A DNA stretch of 64,000 nt from positions 124,001 to 188,000 of the forward strand of contig NZ_BSRQ01000015.1 in the NCBI RefSeq assembly GCF_030268685.1. Reading direction: 5' to 3'. This document shows positions 17,201 to 24,281 of this stretch, one piece after another (position 1 is the stretch's first letter; every line of letters begins with the position of its first letter). This DNA is from Microtetraspora sp. NBRC 13810. GTDB taxonomy: Bacteria > Actinomycetota > Actinomycetes > Streptosporangiales > Streptosporangiaceae. A program made the translations under genes and the position numbers. The notes beneath the pieces are model-generated. The model was not told the origin of the DNA. It saw nothing but the letters and a program-made list of their open reading frames with translations, and did not search any database.

Positions 17201-19102
17201 CGCGACGTCGCGCAGGCCGCGCACCCGCAGCCGGACGCCGACGGTGGTGACCGGGCTGTGCGGGTGGAGCCGGCGGAGGGTCCAGAACTCGCGTTGCGTG
17301 CCGGTGAGCGGATGCCGGGTCCGGCCGCCCTGGCGCACCGGCGCAGGTCCGGCCTCGCGGAGCCGGGTGGCCAGGCCGGCCGCGGTCGGGTCGGTCAGGA
17401 AGGCGGCCAGCGGCACGGTGCGCCCCAGCCGGCGGGACAGCTCGGTGACGACCCCGGCCGCGGACAGGGAGTGCCCGCCCAGGTCGGTGAACCGGTCGTG
17501 CACGCCGACCTCCGGCAGCCCTAGCACGCCGGCGATCACCTCGGCCACCAGGCGCTCGTCGTCGGTGCGCGGCGCGACCGGCGCCGCGCCGCCCGCCCGG
17601 ACCGCGCCGAGGGCGGGCAGGGCGGCCCGGTCCACCTTGCCGGTGGGCGCGATCGGGAGGTCCTCGACGACGCCGATCCGGGTCGGCACCAGGTGGTCGG
17701 GCAGCCGGGCGCGCAGCCAGTCCCGCAGCTCGGGCTCGCCGGTCCCGGTGGCCGCCACGTGCGCGACCAGATAGGCGATCCCGTCGTCGTCCGTGGCGGC
17801 CAGCACGACCGCCCGGCGTACGGCGGGATGCCGGTCCAGCACGGCCTCCACCTCGCCCAGCTCGACCCGGTAGCCGCGGATCTTGACCTGGTGGTCGGCC
17901 CGCCCGGCGTAGCGCAGCTCCCCGTTCACCCGGCGGACCAGGTCTCCGCTGCGGTAGACCCGGCTGCCGTCCGGCTCGGTGCGGAACGCGGACGACTCCC
18001 GCCCCAGGTAGCCGCGGGTCACCCCGGGCCCGCCGATCCACAGCTCGCCCAGCTCGCCGTCCGGGACGTGGCCGCCGTCCTCGTCGCGGACGGAGAACAC
18101 CGCGCCGGCGGTCGGCTCGCCGAGCGGCGGCTCTCCTACGTAGTCCCGGGGCACCTCGACGCCCGCGCAGGCCGTGGTGCACTCGGTCGGGCCGTACAGG
18201 TTGAGCAGCCGGCGCACGCCGGGGTTGGCGTAGATCCGCCGCACCAGGGCGGAGGTCAGCGGCTCGCCGCCGGAGAACACCGCGCGCACACCGCCGGGCA
18301 GCGGCTCGCGCAGCAGCACCGACAGCGCGGAGGGGACCCCGTAGACCGTGGTCACCTCGTCCCGGGCCGGCAGGGTGGGCAGCGCGAGGACGTTGTCCGC
18401 CAGGATCACCGTCCCGCCGGCGACCAGTGGGACGAAGATCTGCGTGATCGAGGCGTCGAAGCAGATCGAGGAGCCGGCCAGCATGCCGCCCAGCTCCTCG
18501 GCGGTGTACGCCGACGCCTCCCAGCCGAGCAGGTTCATGGTGTTGCGGTGCTCCACGACGACGCCCTTGGGTGTGCCGGTGGAGCCGGAGGTGTAGATCA
18601 CGTACGCCGCGTCGCCCGGTTCGCCGGGTACGTCCATCGTCCAGTCGTCCGGCGTCACGTCCTCGACGTACACGGCCTCGGCCCTGGTCAGGGCGGCGGT
18701 CTCGCGCAGCGCGGCGGAGGTGAGCACGGCGGCGACGGCGGCGTCCTGGGCCATGAACCTCAGCCGCTCGGCCGGGTAGGCGGGGTCCAGCGGCACGTAG
18801 GCCGCGCCCGCCTTCCACACTCCCACCAGCGCGGGCACCAGCCACTCGTCGCGTTCCAGGCACACGCCGACCAGGTGGCCGCGTCCGATGCCCCGCCCGG
18901 CCAGGGCGCGGGCGACGTCGTCCGCCCTGCGGTCCAGCTCGGCGTAGCTGAGCCGGACGGTGCCCGCCACGACAGCCGTGCGTTCCGGCGTGCGCCGGCT
19001 CTGCGCCTCGATCGCTTCGTGGACGCGACCGGGTATGCCGTTCCCGTCGCTCGCGGCCGGACGACGGCATGCCGCATCGAGGCGTGTCACATCAACGATC
19101 AC
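14267..19102 (-). CDS. NRPS, initiation A-T plus C-A-T
   Basis: A 1611-residue synthetase that starts with an adenylation domain and no condensation domain, so it loads the first residue. A1 about 25-510 (YVIYTSGSTGTPKGV near 174), T1 near 544 (DLGGHSLSA), C about 600-1000, A2 about 1015-1530 (TSGSTG near 1186) and T2 near 1554 (FFALGGHSF). The C domain motif is DHIAFDG: the catalytic second His stays, the first is Asp. Specificity residues read as D-A-T-Y-F-G-L-T-A-K and D-A-S-D-V-G-A-V-T-K; neither matches a code I know well, the second being weakly Arg-like. A2 contains a Pro/Asp-rich insertion made of DIAAP repeats. GTG start at 19102 with GAGGA upstream. No MbtH-like gene lies in the window. 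Confidence 0.93.
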   Translation of the reverse strand: MIVDVTRLDAACRRPAASDGNGIPGRVHEAIEAQSRRTPERTAVVAGTVRLSYAELDRRADDVARALAGRGIGRGHLVGVCLERDEWLVPALVGVWKAGAAYVPLDPAYPAERLRFMAQDAAVAAVLTSAALRETAALTRAEAVYVEDVTPDDWTMDVPGEPGDAAYVIYTSGSTGTPKGVVVEHRNTMNLLGWEASAYTAEELGGMLAGSSICFDASITQIFVPLVAGGTVILADNVLALPTLPARDEVTTVYGVPSALSVLLREPLPGGVRAVFSGGEPLTSALVRRIYANPGVRRLLNLYGPTECTTACAGVEVPRDYVGEPPLGEPTAGAVFSVRDEDGGHVPDGELGELWIGGPGVTRGYLGRESSAFRTEPDGSRVYRSGDLVRRVNGELRYAGRADHQVKIRGYRVELGEVEAVLDRHPAVRRAVVLAATDDDGIAYLVAHVAATGTGEPELRDWLRARLPDHLVPTRIGVVEDLPIAPTGKVDRAALPALGAVRAGGAAPVAPRTDDERLVAEVIAGVLGLPEVGVHDRFTDLGGHSLSAAGVVTELSRRLGRTVPLAAFLTDPTAAGLATRLREAGPAPVRQGGRTRHPLTGTQREFWTLRRLHPHSPVTTVGVRLRVRGLRDVAPLRAALDAVVRRHEVLRSTFATGEDGLPYAVVHPPVAVPLVEHAVGENPEKVARAAAAHVFDLAAEVPLIRAEVCRMDDGTAELVVVVDHIAFDGGSAGVLMGELAAGLAGEPVPGPAVQVGDVAAQQGEQRDSARLREFWRTELAGAPVAGPPPADLTAGRVFRPLPAGFVSGVGALARECGATPYAVYLAALALAGGEPDTLVGMVAARRARPELTGVIGPLVDTLPVRLRPAGAKTFRDLVREAAAASTRALVHQEVPPAALPRAPVLLAMQHADVPVRLGDLELLTELGSGAAVHELGVLVNRTAAGAELHVEYAEAHLDAVRARAYLDRLVWLLSCALADPDRPLRAFDLVTPDERAALLAAAAGPELPDGLPTVPRALAAHTEGTAVVGPDGSSLGHAELDEWSGRVAAALVAHGVTRGEVVGVCLPRDHLMPAALLAVWRAGAAYLPLDPEHPAERLRLLARDAGARLVLTRGDVTAPHLTTPHPLPPNPPTPDLTTPDIAAPDIAAPDIAALDLDRLAEGHAGPVDLPEVTAEDLAYVLHTSGSTGTPKGVEVTHGALAALVAGMTGALRLGPGDVQPAVAPLTFDASASELWSVLAAGGTSVVVDRATAVDGHALAGVLAISGSTVIDLVPTTYRMLLAAGWTGGPALRAVVGGETLDPALAGQILARVGELWNAYGPTEATVTSTLHRVRPHENGRVPIGVPMPGERAYVVDAELRLVPPGTTGELLLGGAGVARGYRGRPDLTAAAFVEDPFTPGGRCYRTGDLVRLRPDGRLEFHGRGDHQVKVRGYRIELGEIETVLNEVAHGAVTVAGSGAQAHLVGYAVPETADLAAVERHVAARLPAHMVPRRWVALPELPTLPSGKVDRTALPDPAGLPRAARVAPGTDAEHLVATVWAEVLERPTIWADDDFFALGGHSFAATRVAGRLRETLRLAVPVRLLFDRPVLADFAAGLEELLVTELTNGSDA
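15640..15705. repeat. 15-bp minisatellite inside the second A domain of the first NRPS
   Basis: The unit GCGGCGATGTCCGGG occurs three times in a row and then decays into GTGGTCAGGTCCGGG and further variants. On the coding (minus) strand it gives PDIAA repeats next to a Pro/Thr-rich stretch, between core motifs A2 and A3. The length is a multiple of three, so copy-number change keeps the frame. Confidence 0.8.
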
Positions 19103-19195
19103 TTCGTCCTCGTCTTCCCCAGCAAGATCCTGTGCGCTGACCGAGAATGCCCCCCAGTGATCAGCGTCTGCGGCACAGATCCTGAATTACGAGAC

Positions 19196-19225
19196 TTGCA
19201 GTCACCTTGGAGTGCGGTTGCAGTC
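19196..19225. promoter_or_regulatory. direct repeat TTGCAGTC x2, candidate operator
   Basis: TTGCAGTC at 19196-19203 and again at 19218-19225, 22 bp apart (two helical turns), about 95-125 bp upstream of the first NRPS start. The spacing suits a dimeric activator or repressor; which one is unknown. Confidence 0.35.
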
Positions 19226-19342
19226 GTGGTGGGAGGGGATAAAGGCGCCCAGAGCGCCCGCGACCGGCCCTTCCGCGCCGCCCGAGCAGCCCGGCTGGGC
19301 CTTTACCGTCGCTTATGCCATCACTGCCGTCTCGACAAGAAC

Positions 19343-19370
19343 GGGCGGACCGGATCACTCCGGCCCGCCC
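19343..19370 (-). terminator. hairpin downstream of the SDR gene
   Basis: GGGCGG-A-CCGG pairs with CCGG-C-CCGCCC around a 6-nt loop. It is 235 nt beyond the SDR stop and in front of the NRPS operon, both on the minus strand. There is no T-tract, so activity is uncertain. Confidence 0.45.
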
Positions 19371-19604
19371 GCGGGCGTGTCGGCATGAGTCAGGTGAGGG
19401 GCGGGAAAGCGGTGGTCACGGCCATCCGTGCGCCGCTCGCCGGGCACACCCCTGGCATGCCGTGCGCACTCCGCAGGCGATATTCGCCGCCATTACCGGA
19501 TGACGTGAGTTCGCTTACTCCAGGGAAAGGGATCGGCAATGGGATTTCTGACATGCGTGTTGACATAAAGGGTTTCTCGCGTGCGACCCCGATGGCCGAG
19601 AGGG

Positions 19605-20315
19605 CTAATTCGGCTTCGGCGTTTCCGGTTGGGCGCCGGAGGTGAGGCGGTGGGCGCGGCGGACGATCTCGTCGTGCCAGGGGGCCGGGATCACGGCGAA
19701 CCGCCCCTCCCGGACGGCTTCGAGGGCCTCGGCGGCGACGGCCGCGGGATCCTCGCCCTCGGCGGACATGGCGGTGCGGACCAGGGCGGGGCACACGACG
19801 GTCACGCCGATCGGAGTGCCGGCCAAGGCCAGGGCGGACTGCTCGGCGAGGGTGACGACGGCGTGCTTGGAGGCCGCGTAGGCGCCGCCGGCGGGGAAGG
19901 TGGCCAGCCCGGCCAGGGAGGCGGTGATCAGGAGGTGGGCGGGGCGCCCGGCGGCGAGCAGCCGGGGGACGAAGGCGCGCAGTCCGTTGACGACGCCGCG
20001 CACGTTCACCGCGAAGACCCGGTCCCAGTCCTCTGGGCCGACCTCCCATGGCGCGCCCAGGTCCCCGCCGACGACGCCCGCGTTCAGGCACACCAACTGG
20101 ACGTCCGGCACGGCGGCGGCCAGCGCTTCCATGGCGCCGGGGTCGGAGACGTCGGTCCGGACGGCCGCCGCCCCCAGCTCCAGGGCGACCCCGGCGAGGG
20201 CCGTCTCGTCGATGTCCGCGAGGACGACCCGGGTCCCGGCCGCGTGCAACCGGGTGGCCAGGGCCCTGCCGATCCCGCTCGCGGCACCGGTGACGACGGC
20301 GGTGGTGATGTCCAT
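19605..20315 (-). CDS. short-chain dehydrogenase/reductase
   Basis: A 236-residue classical SDR. The cofactor loop TGAASGIG is at residues 9-16, the NAG motif is LNAGVVGG, the catalytic Ser lies in ITASLAG and the YxxxK pair in YAASKHA. The acidic residue after beta-2 (ADIDET) favours NAD over NADP. Substrate unknown. It stands alone on the minus strand between a lipid kinase gene and the NRPS operon; 502 bp separate it from the synthetase start, so membership in the peptide pathway is possible but unsupported. ATG start; stop TAG at 19605. Confidence 0.9.
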   Translation of the reverse strand: MDITTAVVTGAASGIGRALATRLHAAGTRVVLADIDETALAGVALELGAAAVRTDVSDPGAMEALAAAVPDVQLVCLNAGVVGGDLGAPWEVGPEDWDRVFAVNVRGVVNGLRAFVPRLLAAGRPAHLLITASLAGLATFPAGGAYAASKHAVVTLAEQSALALAGTPIGVTVVCPALVRTAMSAEGEDPAAVAAEALEAVREGRFAVIPAPWHDEIVRRAHRLTSGAQPETPKPN

Positions 20316-20481
20316 GACCTGCTTCCGGTGGGGCTCCGCTGGATGCCCAGATTATCCGCGTCCGCCGGGCCTGCGTCCGCCGGGCCCGGCGCGGTGTCAC
20401 GGGTGGACGGATGGTTGCCCCGGATCCGGGACGGGTGGAACTCGTCGCCCTCGGGATCGCGGCGGGCGGTACCCGGGTCCG

Positions 20482-21375
20482 CTATGCCGGGTCGGCGGGG
20501 AGGGTCAGGTGCCAGGCGTGCGGTTCGACGGTCCAGGTGCGGGCGGTGTACGGGCCCGTGAGCTCGCCGTCGATGTTGACGTGGACCGGGGGGCCGGACA
20601 GGCGGACCCGCCTGCCGCGCACCGTGACGACCTCGGGGCGGGCGTCGTGCCGGCCGAGGCGGAGCAGGACGCCATACGCCAGGCGCTGGAACGGGCCGAC
20701 GGCGAAGGAGACGACGACGTCGGCGAGCCGGTCGGCGGGGTGGGCGTCGGGGGTGAGCGGGGTGCCGCCGCCGATGGTCCTGCCGTTGCCGATCCCGGCC
20801 ATCAGCACCCGGCGCCGCCCGTCGGCCACGACCTCGCCGTCCACCTCCACTCTCAGCGGCAGCCCCCTGGTCCGCGTCCCGGCGATGACGCTGCCCACCG
20901 CGTAGGCGAACCGGCGCAGGTACGGCTTGAGCGGCGTGGCGGTCTGGGCGGCCTCCACGCCCACCCCGGCGTGCACGGCGTTGACCACGATGCCGCCGTC
21001 GTCGTCGCGGAGCAGGTCCAGCGGGCGGGCCTCGCCCAGGGCGGCCACCCGTGCCGCCTCCACCGGGTCCAGCGGTACGCCGAGGCCGCGGGCCAGGTCG
21101 TTGCCGGTGCCCAGCGGGACCAGCCCGACCGTGCGCGAACCCAGTTCGCCGCGCTCGGCGAGGGCCGCCACCAGGCAGTGCAGCGAACCGTCCCCGCCCA
21201 GCGCCACCGGGTCCCGCTTCGGGTGCCCGGCCAGCAGTCCCGGCAGCTCGGCCGGGTCGCCGATCCGGGCCTCCACCGTGTCGGCGTGCTCCGCCAGCAC
21301 GGCGAGGACGCGTGCCAGGACCTCTTCGTCGGCGCCTCCGGCCGAGGAGTTGACGATGGCGAGCAGTCGCCGCAT
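20482..21375 (-). CDS. diacylglycerol kinase-family lipid kinase (YegS/BmrU-like)
   Basis: A 297-residue protein with the DAGK catalytic fold: MRRLLAIVNSSAGG at the N-terminus (phosphate-binding strand), then ALGGDGSLHCLV (the GGDGT/S nucleotide motif) and PLGTGNDLARGLG near residue 90. It should phosphorylate a lipid hydroxyl, such as diacylglycerol, a sphingoid base or a glycolipid, using ATP at the inner membrane face. The ATG at 21375 is preceded by AAAGGGGA. It lies downstream of the GNAT gene on the same strand, but a 23-bp tandem repeat array fills the gap, so joint transcription is uncertain. A longer frame upstream has no homology and was not used. Confidence 0.9.
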   Translation of the reverse strand: MRRLLAIVNSSAGGADEEVLARVLAVLAEHADTVEARIGDPAELPGLLAGHPKRDPVALGGDGSLHCLVAALAERGELGSRTVGLVPLGTGNDLARGLGVPLDPVEAARVAALGEARPLDLLRDDDGGIVVNAVHAGVGVEAAQTATPLKPYLRRFAYAVGSVIAGTRTRGLPLRVEVDGEVVADGRRRVLMAGIGNGRTIGGGTPLTPDAHPADRLADVVVSFAVGPFQRLAYGVLLRLGRHDARPEVVTVRGRRVRLSGPPVHVNIDGELTGPYTARTWTVEPHAWHLTLPADPA

Positions 21376-21473
21376 CCCGGTCCCCTTTCCAGCGATGTCC
21401 ACCGCGACTACCCGGTCCCGCGCCCGCGAACCCCGCGTGGCGTGTCCCGGCGCCGCGCACCACGGGAGGGCCC

Positions 21474-21565
21474 GCCCGTCCCGGCAAGCCGTCGCCGCCC
21501 GTCCCGGCAAGCCGTCGCCGCCCGTCCCGGCGAGCCGTGGGCGCCCGTCCCGGCGAGCCGTCGGC
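21474..21565. repeat. four tandem 23-bp repeats
   Basis: Units at 21474-21496, 21497-21519, 21520-21542 and 21543-21565; consensus GCCCGTCCCGGCRAGCCGTC plus three variable bases. The first two units are identical and the last two differ at a few places. They lie in the intergenic space between the GNAT and lipid kinase genes. There are no spacers, so this is a minisatellite rather than CRISPR. Confidence 0.85.
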
Positions 21566-21593
21566 GGGCTCCGGTGGCCGGGCGCGGGATGGA

Positions 21594-22166
21594 TCAGGCG
21601 GCGTCGGGCGGCAGGGGAGCGCGCCAGAGCCGTTCGCCGTGGTGGAACTCGTCGGTGGGTTCCAGGCCGACGCGGCGGGCCACGGCGGCGGAGGCGGTGT
21701 GGTCGGGGTGGATGTGCGCCACGATCTCCACGATGCCGCGGGAGCGGAGCCAGGCGACCATGGCCCGGGCGGACTCGGCGGCGTACCCCCGGCCCTGCCA
21801 GGCGAGGCCGACCACCCAGGCGATCTCGGCGCGCCCACCGTTCTCGGTGACCGTCGCCTGCACGTAGCCGACCGCCCGCCCGCCGGCCGTCGTGCGGATG
21901 ATCCAGTTGTGCCACTCCTGCCGGGGGTCCGGGGACCCGGCGGCCTGCCGGGCGTAGCGGTGGCGGAGCTGCTCCAGGGTGGGCGCGGAGCCGCCGATGA
22001 AGGTGTAGAGGGCGTCCCCGGCGAGCACCTCGGCCATCTCCGCGGCGTCGGTCTCGGCCAGCGGGGTCAGGTGGACGCGGCCGGCGGTCAGGGGAGGGGT
22101 CCTCACGGTGTCGAGAGTGTAGAGGTCGTACGCCCGCCGCGGAGCCGGAACCGGAGCTTGTCCCAT
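21594..22166 (-). CDS. GNAT N-acetyltransferase (RimJ/RimL-like)
   Basis: A protein of up to 190 residues with the acetyltransferase core: IAWVVGLAWQGRGYAAESAR carries the acetyl-CoA pyrophosphate motif (Q/RxxGxG/A), and HPDHTASAAVARRVGLE is the following conserved helix typical of the RimJ/RimL branch. It transfers acetyl from acetyl-CoA to an amine of a protein or small molecule; the target cannot be told. The start is uncertain: the ATG at 22166 has no usable ribosome site, and a GTG at 22106 would give 170 residues, closer to the usual family length and starting at the first conserved strand. The next gene, asparaginase, is divergent. Confidence 0.85.
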   Translation of the reverse strand: MGQAPVPAPRRAYDLYTLDTVRTPPLTAGRVHLTPLAETDAAEMAEVLAGDALYTFIGGSAPTLEQLRHRYARQAAGSPDPRQEWHNWIIRTTAGGRAVGYVQATVTENGGRAEIAWVVGLAWQGRGYAAESARAMVAWLRSRGIVEIVAHIHPDHTASAAVARRVGLEPTDEFHHGERLWRAPLPPDAA

Positions 22167-22272
22167 CCGCCCAATTAATCACTTCGGCATATCACAGAAA
22201 CAAAGATCGCCATTGGTAACGATCTTCTTGGACGCGTACTTCGGGGGCAGAACGCGCACAAGGAGAACGTTG

Positions 22273-23433
22273 ATGACCCGCAACGGTAGAAGGCTCGCGT
22301 CAGTCACCAGTCTGGTCCTTTTCACCGGGATGGCCGTCGTGTCCACCGGCGGTGCGGCGCAGGCGGCCCCGGAGCCCCCGCCGACCCCGGCGGCGGCCGT
22401 GGCGAAGCAGGGCGGCAAGCCGAGGATCGTCGTCATCGGCACCGGCGGCACGATCTCCGGGGTGTCCGACACCAGGGTGAGCTTCCAGAGCTACCGGTCC
22501 GGCCAGCTCAGGATCTCCGACATGGTGGGCGAGCTCCAGCCGGAGATCGGCCAGGTCGCCGACGTCTCCACGGTGCAGTTCGGCAACAAGGGGTCCGGCG
22601 GTTACACGATCAAGGAGTACTACGACCTCACCAAGGCCGTGGACAGGGAGCTGGAGCGGGCCGACGGCGTCGTCGTCACCACCGGCACCGACACGATGGA
22701 GGAGTTCGGCTACTGGCTGGACCTCACCGTGCGCAGCCGCAAGCCGGTGGTGCTGACCGGCTCGATGCGCCCCTGGACGGTGATCGGCACCGACGCCCCC
22801 GCGAACCTGTACAACGCCATCACCCTGGCCGCCAGCGGCAGGACCGAGTGCAACGGCGCCGTGATCATGCTGAACGACGAGATCCAGGCGGCCCGCGACG
22901 TCACCAAGACGAACGCGCTGCGGATGGACACCTTCCAGTCGCGCGAGGTCGGCGTACTGGGCTACGTCGACGAGACCAGGATCCGGATGCTCCGCTCGAC
23001 CCCGCGCGCGCAGTACTGCGAGGACGCGAAGAAGTGGGCGACGCCGTTCGACCTGAAGCGGGTGGACCGGGAGAAACTGCCCAGGGTGGAGATCGTGTAC
23101 GGCTATCAGGAGGCGGGCGGCGAGGCCATCACCGCCTTCGCGGACGCCGGGGTGCGCGGCATCGTCACCGCCGGGACCGGCTCGGGCGGCGTCTCCGGCG
23201 CGCAGAGCGCGGCCCGCGCCGCCGCCGTCGCCAAGGGCGTGACGTTCGTCAGCACCACCAGGACCGGCACCGGCGCGGTGTACGGCGGGTCCGACGGGGT
23301 CGTCCCCGGCGAGGACCTGCTGCCGCAGAAGGCCAGGCTGCTGCTGCTCCTGTCGCTGGCCAGGACGAGCGACAGGAAGACCATCGGCGAGTGGTTCGCC
23401 ACCTACGGCGTGCCGCAGTTCTCCGCCGGATGA
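22273..23433 (+). CDS. secreted type II L-asparaginase
   Basis: A 386-residue exported enzyme hydrolysing L-asparagine to aspartate and ammonia. A signal peptide with Arg-rich N-region and hydrophobic core ends at AQA near residue 33. The first catalytic Thr lies in VIGTGGTISG, the second in TTGTDTMEE, and the Lys partner in DVTKTNALRMDTF; all are in place. The ATG at 22273 is used because AGGAGA (22261-22266) precedes it; an ATG 60 nt upstream lacks a ribosome site and would spoil the signal peptide. The gene is single, divergent from the GNAT gene, and ends in a strong bidirectional terminator. It probably serves nitrogen scavenging outside the membrane. Confidence 0.95.
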   Translation: MTRNGRRLASVTSLVLFTGMAVVSTGGAAQAAPEPPPTPAAAVAKQGGKPRIVVIGTGGTISGVSDTRVSFQSYRSGQLRISDMVGELQPEIGQVADVSTVQFGNKGSGGYTIKEYYDLTKAVDRELERADGVVVTTGTDTMEEFGYWLDLTVRSRKPVVLTGSMRPWTVIGTDAPANLYNAITLAASGRTECNGAVIMLNDEIQAARDVTKTNALRMDTFQSREVGVLGYVDETRIRMLRSTPRAQYCEDAKKWATPFDLKRVDREKLPRVEIVYGYQEAGGEAITAFADAGVRGIVTAGTGSGGVSGAQSAARAAAVAKGVTFVSTTRTGTGAVYGGSDGVVPGEDLLPQKARLLLLLSLARTSDRKTIGEWFATYGVPQFSAG

Positions 23434-23440
23434 CCGGAAT

Positions 23441-23473
23441 CCGGTAGGAGGGCGGCCGGTGCCCTCCTACCGG
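23441..23473. terminator. bidirectional terminator between asparaginase and cutC
   Basis: A perfect 13-bp stem, CCGGTAGGAGGGC (23441-23453) with its complement (23461-23473), closes a 7-nt loop. It lies between converging genes and can serve both strands. Confidence 0.85.
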
Positions 23474-23515
23474 CGCGGTGTCTCCCTGGCCCCCGAGGCG
23501 GGGAGACGGGTCCGC

Positions 23516-24256
23516 TCAGACCGCGGCGGCCATGATGCTGCGCACCCGGGTCGCCGTGGTGACGGCCTGGACCGTCTCCGGCGGGTAGAGCGCGCCGCCC
23601 ATGTAGATGCCGTCGCGGGTGAACCGGGAACGCGACGAGACGGCCTCGGTGGCGGTGAAGTGCAGCTCGGTGGCCCCGGTCTCGCGGGCCACCCGGGCGG
23701 CGGTGGCCTCGGTGATGCCGCCCGCGGGCAGGATGATGATCCGCCCGCCGGCCTTCCCGACCAGCTCGGCGATCAGCTCGGAGCCCTCCAGCGCGCTCGG
23801 CGCCGCGCCGGAGGTGAGCAGCCGGTCCACACCCAGCGAGATCACGTCCTCGAACGCCGCCAGCGGGTCGCGGGCCACGTCGAAGGCGCGGTGGAAGGTG
23901 ACGCTCAGCGGGCGGGCGGCCTCGACGAGCCGCGCGCACAGCTCGGTGTCGATCTCGCCCTCCGGGGTCAGCGCCCCGATGACGACGCCGTCCGCGCCGG
24001 CCGCCTTCACGGCCTCGATGTCCTCCAGCATCACCTCCACCTCGGACGGGGTGTAGATGAAGTCCCCGCCGCGGGGCCGGATGATGACGTGGACCTTGAT
24101 CCGGCCGGCCGCGACGGCGACCGCCTCCTTGATCATGCCGAGGCTCGGCGTGATCCCGCCCTCGAACAGGCCGGCGCAGAGCTCGACCCGGTCGGCCCCG
24201 GCCTCCGCCGCCGCGGCCACGCCGTCAGCGGATTCCAGGCAGATCTCGTAGCGCAC
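23516..24256 (-). CDS. cutC: CutC-family protein
   Basis: A 246-residue TIM-barrel protein of the CutC family. It begins MRYEICLESADGVAAAAEAG and holds the family blocks GADRVELCAGL, VHVIIRPRGGDF, VTFHRAFD and GGITEATA. The family is named for copper tolerance in E. coli, but that role is doubtful and its reaction is not firmly established. Here it closes a minus-strand set with an M81 metallopeptidase 25 nt upstream and a ROK regulator further up, divergent from an oligopeptide importer, which favours a role in breakdown of an imported compound over copper handling (inference). GTG start with AAAGGAA upstream. Confidence 0.92.
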   Translation of the reverse strand: MRYEICLESADGVAAAAEAGADRVELCAGLFEGGITPSLGMIKEAVAVAAGRIKVHVIIRPRGGDFIYTPSEVEVMLEDIEAVKAAGADGVVIGALTPEGEIDTELCARLVEAARPLSVTFHRAFDVARDPLAAFEDVISLGVDRLLTSGAAPSALEGSELIAELVGKAGGRIIILPAGGITEATAARVARETGATELHFTATEAVSSRSRFTRDGIYMGGALYPPETVQAVTTATRVRSIMAAAV

Positions 24257-24281
24257 TTTCTTGGGTTCCTTTCGAAGAGGA

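Larger units (their letters stand above)
19103..19604. other. 502-bp region without a gene upstream of the NRPS operon
   Basis: No convincing coding frame on either strand. It holds the presumed promoter of the NRPS operon (minus), a direct repeat at 19196-19225, a hairpin at 19343-19370 that can end the SDR transcript, and an A+T-richer stretch at 19540-19610 with an isolated TTGACA but no matching -10 box. Confidence 0.6.

Noticed and set aside
19555-19600. TTGACA-type promoter on the plus strand
   Set aside because: No -10 box at a proper distance and no gene downstream on that strand.
21474-21565. Possible CRISPR array
   Set aside because: Repeats abut with no spacers and there are no cas genes.
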